Of a DNA stretch of 64,000 nt, positions 24,501 to 33,500 are shown piece after piece. This DNA is from Paratinospora sagittata (taxonomy: Eukaryota > Streptophyta > Magnoliopsida > Ranunculales > Menispermaceae). The translations under genes and the position numbers were made by a program. Position 1 is the stretch's first letter. Each line of letters opens with the position of its first letter. The notes below the pieces were generated by a model. It did no database searches, was not told the origin of the DNA, and saw nothing but the letters and a program-made list of their open reading frames with translations. The stretch is from contig CM069606.1 in assembly GCA_035771175.1 (NCBI GenBank), positions 34,192,816 through 34,256,815 on the forward strand, in the 5' to 3' direction.

Positions 24501-27500
24501 TACAATCATCAATGAAGGACACAAACCATCGCGCTCCAGAAACATTAGGTATAAGAGTGGGACCCCAAATATCACTATGAATGAGATCAAAAGGATCTGA
24601 ACTTCTGTCATTACTAAGTAGAAAAGATATACGCTTGTGTTTCGCAAGTTCACACACTTCACAATGAAAATCTTCAACATTCAGAGATTTAAACAAAAAA
24701 GGAAACATGATTTTAAGAGATCGAAAAGAAGGATGGCCAAGGCGGCGATGATGGAGCCATAGCTTTTCTTTATTGGAAAGTTTGTGCTCAGAGAGAAATG
24801 AAGTGGTGCTCTTGATAGGATGTACTGGTGTCTCAAGGTAATACAACCTGTCCTGTTCCTTAGTATGTCCAATCATCGTCCCCAAATCCTGGTCCTGAAA
24901 TGCACAGTAAGTAGGGAAGAAGGTCACATTACAACTCAGATCATGGGTTAGTTTTTGAATAGAGATAAGATTGGTAGATAGTTTAGGAACATGAAGAACA
25001 TTTCTGAGTGCAAGGGTGGGGCTAATGTGAACATCACCTATACCAGCAACTGTGGTTAAGGATCCATCAGTTGTGGCTATTTTCCGACTACTAGGACATC
25101 GGTTGTAGGTATGAAATATATTGGGAGAATTGGTCATGTGATCAGTAGCACCAGAATCTATAACCCAAGAGTTAGCAAAAGATTTATCCGAGACGTTAAA
25201 TCCAATAGAAATAGGAAAGTTACCTGAATGGGCCAATGAACAGGTACCTGAGGGTTTGTCAAGAGTGCCAAGCAAAGATTTCAATCTTTCAATATCATCT
25301 TGGCTGAATCCGGCTGGCACCGGGGAGGCTGCAATTGTTTGTTCAGTAGACAGATGTGCTTGTCCACTGGTTTTCTACTGTCCTCCGTTGTAGCCCCATT
25401 CTTTACTGGAAGTTGAAGGCTTGCCATGAAGTTTCCAACACTTCTCCCTGGTATGTCTAGTCTTCTGACAATAAGTACACCTTAGATTGTCCCTATTGTC
25501 TCGATTTGGGACCTTTGATGATTCGGCGCGCGGAGTGTGTCTTTTGATCATTTCCCCGATTGGCAACCATAGTTGAGCCTTCCATCTTCTGAGGTGTGAG
25601 CATAACATTTTTTCTGCTTTCTTTAGTCCGGATAGCGGCGATAGTCTCATTCAGAGTTGGTAACTCTTTGTTGAGAGTTTGAACTCTCACTTGATCTAAC
25701 TCTGCATTGAGTCCAGCCAAGAAGTCATAGACTCGATTCTTCTCAATATAGTTCTTTAAAATTACAGCATCTGCTGGGCATTTAGTCTCAATACACCTAT
25801 AATGGTCAAGTTCCTGCCAGAGATATTTCAATACATTGGCATATTCGGTGACCGTCATGTTGCCTTGTTTTGTTGTTCCAACTTTCACTTTGATCTCGTA
25901 CACTTAGGCTGCATCATGGGCCTTAGAGTATGTCTGATGAACGACATCCCAAATATTTTTGGCGGTAGTTAGAAACATGCATGTATCACTAATATTTGGC
26001 GTCATTGAATTTCATAGCCACGCCATTATAGAAAAATCTTCGTTATCCCACGCTATAAACTTAGGATCTCCAGGTGTAGGTCCAATGCCCAAAAGATGAC
26101 TTAATTTCCCTTTGCCTTTCAGAAAAGTACGCACCAGCTGAGACCATTTCAAATAATTTTTTCCATTAAGTCTGTATGCTGCCTGAATGTTTGGTAGTTC
26201 TCTTTTCTCCGTTTTGTCAACTGCTTCTTCTGTCTACACTGTTTCGGAAGTAACCGACATTTTTTTTTTTTTTTTCGTTCTTCAAAGATGTGAAGAAGAA
26301 GAAGATGATCAGAGAAGACGAAGAGAAAGAAAGAAGAAAGAGAGAGAAGACGAAGGATGAAGACGAGTGTTGAACAGTGAGTTCAGAGAGGTCGAACAGA
26401 GGTTGCATACATTGGTAACGATGACGATGAACAGTGAGAAAGGTGACGACGAGAAAGGCGACTGAGAATCCTCAGTCGATGAATTGAAAACGAAGTCGAT
26501 GGTGATGAACAAGGAACAGTCGCACGAACCAGATGAAGAAGACGATGAACCGCACAAACCAGACGAAGCGTTTGCAGGAAGGTCAACCAGGCGACGACGG
26601 CGATGAAGAAGAAGACGACAACGAAGAAGACGATGAACAGTAACAGAGCCGATGAAGATGGCGGTGAAAAAGTTGCAGACGAAGAAAAACGAAGACGAAG
26701 ACGATGAACAGTAACAGTAACTCAGTCGCTTTGATCGTCAGAGGGCGAACTTTTGCGATTCGTTTCCGACGAAGATGAAGCTACTCCGGGCGCTTGCAAT
26801 GGGTGGATCGCGATTTGCAGAAGACAAATCGATTCAATTGCAGCGGCAGCAGCACAGACGACGACGGCGTCGTGGTTTCCACGCTAGCGATGAAGGCAGC
26901 GACAGTGATGATTCTTCCGGCAGCGACGGCAATGAAGGCCACTCAAGAGGATTCCAGCGATGAAGGCGACAATGATGATTTCGACGATAAAGGTCGAAAC
27001 ATATTTTCTAGTAATAAAAACCTAAGGCTCTGATACCATGTTAAAACAATAAAAGACACAAAGATGTAACGCGGTTCGGCTCTATGGCCTACATCTACGG
27101 GAGAAGAGAAAGAATATATTCTTATTCTTGTGTAATGTCTTAATGGAGGGACTCCATATATATAGACATACAGGGCTATGTACATATAGCTATAATTACA
27201 ATTTTAGTAACTGCTATATAAAACGTCTTACTAAAATTATCATCTTTCCTTAAAGGAAATAAATCCGTAAAGGAAATAAATCTGTACAGGAAACAAATCT
27301 CAACAAGAATAGCAGTAAATGCTTTATCTATGATGTCATCTTTCTCTTCTTCTGTCAGCCTTGCAGGCAATGCATCTCTTCCCTTCAACACCTTTTGCAG
27401 CTTGTCTTGTACCAACAAAGCTCGCATCTTAATTAGCTAAAGATTGAAGTCGTTTTTTTCGTTAAACTTTTCAACCTTGTATTTTGCAACCATATCAACG

Positions 27501-30500
27501 ATTAACTCAAGTCACTATGTAGATCTCGTTGACACGATCTCACAACAAAAAAATGAAACTCAAAACGGATTACAAATGGCTTCAAACCGAGTGAGAAATA
27601 ATCTAACCCGTTGATTACTTCACTGTGCGTGCTACGTGCAACAACAAAGAAAAAAAAATTCCTCTCTTATACTTCTGCACGTCCATGCAAAAGTAAAGAT
27701 AAATTTAAAAGGGGCCCACTTTTGACTTTTCTACCAAACAAAGAACAAAAGAAATAAATTTTCATATCTTCCCTAGGCACTTTGTTCTTCAACCGCATTC
27801 CACAATGCTTCAAGCTTTCGATTTTTTTTTTTTAATCACAGAAATAACTTGCCACAACCTGTTCAGATTTTTTGTAACAGCTCACACCAAAAATCAAAAT
27901 TTCCCATGGTAAATATTCTGTCGCGATCAACCGCAGACCAGCACGTGTTTGCACTTTTACGAGAAACCTCTCTCTGATACCAATTTGTAGAGATTCATGC
28001 AGCGGAACAAACATACAAACACGCACACACAGATGCAAATCAAAGCAACAAGAAGAACGCACGCAAATTTACGTGGTTCGGCGAAGATCCGCCTACGTCC
28101 ACGGAAGATGAAGATTTCACTAATCTGGGAACATCAAGTACAACACTCACAATGTCTCTCTTTTCACTCTTTACCACTAGTTTCACCTCTTACCTCTCAA
28201 TCCCAAATAATAGGTATATAGAGAGAGCTTTAGACGTAGTTTCCAATTCAGACTATGAAGGTTTCTTACTTAGTCCAGGAAAACTAATACTGCCAAGAAA
28301 ACTAATAAATAGAAAACCCATGAAAATAGAAATAATCATCGGGCCCACAAAGTCGCCGAGCCACACCGCACATAACATACACTCACTTCAAATAGATTTT
28401 GTTTCTAGATTTGAACTTGTGTCATCAAGGTCCAAGTGGAACAAGCTTCACCATTGTTCACCCTTCTTGTATGTATGAAACGCGTCACATGCCACTTTTT
28501 CTCTTTTTTCAGGCAATTGTTGTACTTCAAGGTGTCATGCCTTGGTGCTTAATTGGATAGGAACTGTTAGAATTGTTGTTGTCTCCTTTTCTATTATCCA
28601 TTTCATTGTGTTGTGAGTCCCTTTTGTATGCACTAATTTCCCCTTGTTCATGTAGTCCATTACAAAATTCATTATGTTCTTCAAACTCTTTACAAAATAT
28701 TTGAAAATACAACTAAGCCATATTTATCTTGTGAGAAAGGTAGAGTACCTGTATCCTGAAAGGACTATTGAGTTGAGCTAAGAAAAGAGGATGAATTTGT
28801 GAGGTGTGAATTTAGTTGTTTGATGTATCTTTTGTAGGATCATTTTATATATTTGTATTGATTTAGAAAATCAATCTAAACTCTGAAGTATTCAAAGTTT
28901 GTGCTGTCTTACCCATCAGGGAAATGGCTCAGTGGCATGGGAAGCTCCCGGCTCGTGGCCTTGTGGGTGGGTGGTGGCCCCGTGGATTAGTCGGAATACT
29001 GGATACCACGGTTATCAAAAAAAAAAAAAAAGTTTGTGATGTCTTTATTTTCGGATTGATCCCAAAAACGGTGTTGTTTTGTGGAACTAATCCCATCCAT
29101 TATTTTAACAACAAGATCAATCCAACTAGAACTAGAATTGATCCCACTTAGATTTGTGAAAGTATATATTGTTTGAGTGGGAATTCAATCCTTAGCCTTG
29201 ATCCTCATGCACCCCTCAACCTCAACTTGGAAGCACTCCTAGGACCTACAAAATAGAGTGGCACTGGTTGTGTCACTAAAGAGACTTCAATGCCTAACTT
29301 AGACTCCAAAAGGTCAAGACGATATATACTTGAGATTTAGTCTAAAGATTGTTCATTTGTTCTAGGGGAGGGATACTGGTTTTATACTTGTGATTTGACC
29401 TGTAATAGTTGGTAGTTATTGTTACAATCCACATAGCATGGGAATATGATCGACACTTGTCGAGGTGATTATATCAAAGTTTAAAAAGCATGAAGTGTAA
29501 TTGAGGCAATTAGCCTTAGTGAGGCAAGAAGTAAGCCTTACATTTAAAGAAAAATACATTATCAAATAAAAAAAAATTACTAAGATTTTATGAAAAGACA
29601 AACATCAATAATAAATGAAGGATAAAATAAGCAAAATATGAACTAGTATTATATATGCGTTGAGAACTTGAGTGACGTGTCTTAAAATCAATTTGCGTTA
29701 ATTGTAATTGACATTATTGGGAAATAAATGAGCACATATCATATATCAAACTTTTCCAAATTTCAATTTTTTAACGTAACAGTAGCATGATACCAAACAA
29801 AAATATTGTTATTATTGTTAGTCAATGCCACTTTTCACCATTTTTAAGTTGCAATTAAAATAGTTTGTTAAAAGCTTTTAAATTGTTAGATTAATATTAG
29901 TATTATTGTTGATAATCTTAAAGATATATTATTAGTAAGGGGATTGGGCAAAGGGTTGTAGGTCGAGGCAAAACTCGTCACCGCTTAAAGAGAAAAAAAA
30001 CATTTTTCTCCTATTAGAAAGAAATAATCCTTAAAAGTGAAAAGAATTGGTTACAATTGTTCAAAACTATAATCATGGAATAAAGACACTACAAACTAAA
30101 TATCATACTAGCCAATTTTTATTTTTTTTCTAAAGTAAGAAAAACCAAAAATCAAACTTATTAGGTAAAAAAGGATCGAGCACGAACCAAAGAGGGCTTT
30201 TGGTATGGGATAATGGGGAGGATGAGATTGAGAATCTTAAAGATTCTCAAGTTTGCTTCACTCTTTGCATTTTTTAGGAAGTGGGAAAGTGATTCCTAGA
30301 AAAGTAAGATTCCCACCCACAATGGGAAAGTGATTCCCATTGAGATAGGTGGTATTCACTTTCTCGGGAAAGTGATTACGGCAGGAAATTTTTTATTTTC
30401 CTTTTATAAAAGAAAATAAAAAGAAAAGAAAGAAAGACACCATGATTAACACTTTCTTAATTCATATATTAGGAAACTTTTATTTAGAAATAATATATTT

Positions 30501-33500
30501 TGGATATTTTTCATAGGTTAAGATGTAACACTTTACTCTTATTTGATTTGATCTTGTTAGATAATAAAAATAATATTTTAATAAACATATTGATTTTTTA
30601 ATTTAATATTAATAATTAATATAATTTAACATTAACTTAAAAATAATAATAATTTTTTAAATTTTATGAAATATTTATTTTGTTATTTTAATAAAAATAA
30701 TTCTATTTTTTTATCACAAACTATTTTTTTTTACAAAAAACCAATTTTACAATTTTATTAAAACTAAGTTCATTATTTTAATAAAATTTAATTTTTATTT
30801 TCAATAAAACATAATTTTATTATTTTTAATAAAAAATAATTTATTATTTTTAATAAAAAATAATTTATTATTTTTAATAAAAAATAATTTATTATTTTTA
30901 ATAAAAAATAATTTATTATTTTTAATAAAAAATAATTTATTATTTTTAATAAAAAATAATTTATTATTTTTAATAAAAAATAATTTATTATTTAAATAAA
31001 AATATTTTTATTATTTTCATAAAAATATTTTTTATATTTAATAAAATAATTTTATTTATCTAATATTCCAGTGTGCTACCAAAGACAGTACAGTGATATT
31101 CCCAAGAAAGTTGTATAAGATTCCGATGTGTAACCAAACATAGTTATATAACATTCCCATCTTAAGATTCTCATCCATCACTTTTCCAAGAATCTAATTC
31201 TCATTCCCATCCAGAGATTCCCGCGTACCAAACGCTACCTTAGTCTTTTCAGTTTAATTTATTGGTATGGACCAATTGATGCACGCCCCAAGATCTAGGG
31301 GTGGAACAATTTGTCCATACTTGATTGCTCGGTTTTGTTACACCTAGTTCAAAAAGGGTATAGACATCAATAATATAAAAGCAGGCTAGGTACAGAAGAT
31401 CTTAGTGTCCAAATTCAAAATAAAACCAGGTATGGACTTTTGGGAATAGGCAACCAAGTCCTCTTAACAAGTTTATGTAAGGTTTATTTTTATTTATTTT
31501 TTATTTTTTTTTATAACAATTTACACTCATAATCATGTAATTTACAGCTTTTAGGTTGAATCGTAAATGCAACTTTTTCCCATTTAAATTGATTTTGATT
31601 TAACTTTAACATTATAGGTAACATTTTGTATATGATATTTTGGTTTTATTTTTTTATAATTTTTAATTTAAACTCAGAGAAAAATGGGTGGGCAATTTTG
31701 TAATTGAACCAAGTATGAACATAGGTGTTGTATCCAAATTTAAAACTAGGCTAGGTACACACATTGTGTAAATTGATTTTGATTTAACTTTTAACATTAT
31801 AGGTAAAATTTTGTATATGATATTTTTATTTTATTTTATTTTTATAATTTTTAATTTAAACTGAGACAAAAATGGGTGGGCAATTTTGTAATTGAACTGG
31901 GTATGAGCATTGGTGTTGTATCCAAATTTAAAATTGGGCTAGGTGCGCACATTGTGTATGTATGGCTCTTATTATAGGGCATTGTCCAGATGAGGTTGTG
32001 TCTGAACTTGGTGTTTTGGCCATCTCTACCTAGTTAATTGGTCCAAGCCAATGATGGGAATACTTGAATACAATGACCAAAGTCAATGTTTATTTTAGCA
32101 TGTCCGACTACCACAAACGTGAACATTCATGATATTTACGTTGCATGTGTTCCTTTTAATTAATGGCTGAAGCTCGTTATTACTTATTGTGTTATATAAC
32201 TGTCTATACTTATTGACAGTATAAATAAATTTCCTTGTGGGAATACTATATCAATATAGTGAACGCAAAGAATCTTAATTTTCAGTTTCTATGTGTAAAG
32301 CTAAAGTAGTGTGTTGTTGCTTGCATATGATGGTGTCATCTACTAACAATATTTTTGAATGATATTATTTATTTTCTCTCTACTGTTTTGTTTCTTTCAC
32401 AAATTCACATTCATTGGAATGTCCCTGATGCATTTCTTGTCAGGCTTTGAATGGGAAGCTTTTGAAAACTAAAGACAGAAACACTAAAAGGGACATCAAG
32501 AAGGAACTTAGAACTCTTTCCAAGGAAGAGCGGAAAAGGCAGCAGCTTGCCGTCACTGATGTAATAAAAAATGCTGATGTCATTTTGACAACTTTGACTG
32601 GTGCATCCTCTCAAAAGCTTGGGCATACATCATTTGATTTGGTAATAATTGATGAAGCAGCTCAGGCCCTTGAGGTGGCTTCCTGGATGGCTTTGCTAAA
32701 GGTATCCTCTGGCCTTTTCTTTGATGTACATGTGCAAATTCTAAAATCCTACTTGGGATGGATACTGTAGACCCGACCTCATTTAAGTCTTTACTTTTTC
32801 TTTTTCTTTTTCCTTTATTTAGTTATTTATTTATTTATTTGCTGGGTCAAGCTCACGCAATGGAGGATATCTTTTCTATACCAACTTTAGTCTTTTCCTC
32901 ATTGAGGATTCAATGAGCCTAGTGCTTACTTCCTTTGACTGATTTCTATATTTTTTTTTGAGGAGAAACAAAACAGATATATTAATAATCAAAGAGCACA
33001 AACAACAAAAGAGCACTAGAGGTGCTACAAACAAACAAGAAAACAACCACAGACCAAGCAAATCACGTTAGACCACTCACATCAAGCAACTATCCCAGTT
33101 CCTAGCTCAATCATTAATCGAATGCTCTCCATTAACCTTGAACGCTACAACCCACGAGCTTGCCAATGAAATAATATCATCCCATAGATTATTAATAGGT
33201 CTAGCTTGACACTCGATGACACGTTGATTACGTTCTAACCAAACCATCCAAAGTGTTGCTAGAGTGGCCACTTTCATCACCTTCATTCCGTCCCTAGAGA
33301 ACCCATGGCAATTACCCAAGGATAGGCACTCAAAATAGCCTGTCTAGTGATCAAAATAGCCTGTTATTTGAATTCTTTTGATAGTTGTACTTTCATATAT
33401 CTTTATCTGTCTGATACCACATATTTATCCTATAATTTACATTGCTTCATAGTTGATTCTTGATTGGATCTGCAAAGAAGCTTCACCTGCAGATTATGTC

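Larger units (their letters stand above)
22572..27305 (-). mobile_element. Ty1/copia retrotransposon, copy B (3'-truncated, nested in C)
   Basis: Same family as copy A and almost identical through pol. It has the 5' LTR (27039-27305), primer site, leader, gag, integrase and part of RT, then ends abruptly in RT at 22572. It has no 3' LTR, RNase H or polypurine tract. The 5-bp sequence AGAAT lies just outside both ends (22567-22571, 27306-27310), and copy C gag reads through once it is counted a single time. B is therefore younger than C. Confidence 0.92.
18661..28377 (-). mobile_element. Ty1/copia retrotransposon, copy C (old, split by copy B)
   Basis: A decayed copia read on -. The 5' LTR is at 27986-28377 and a shortened 3' LTR at ~18661-18837. 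Internal gag and pol are interrupted at 22571/22572 by copy B. Without B the internal region is ~4.4 kb, normal for copia. A TGGTATCAGAG-type primer site adjoins the 5' LTR. Stops and shifts are frequent. The missing outer part of the left LTR removes that border, so no TSD can be scored. It lies antisense in helicase intron 6. Confidence 0.9.

Noticed and set aside
26309..27033. Several open frames on both strands (poly-Ser, poly-Asp-like)
   Set aside because: Low-complexity leader of copia B; the composition reflects GAAGAC/GATGA repeats and has no domain.
30810..31000. CRISPR-like array
   Set aside because: The repeats are contiguous without unique spacers and are AT-only, in a plant genome.
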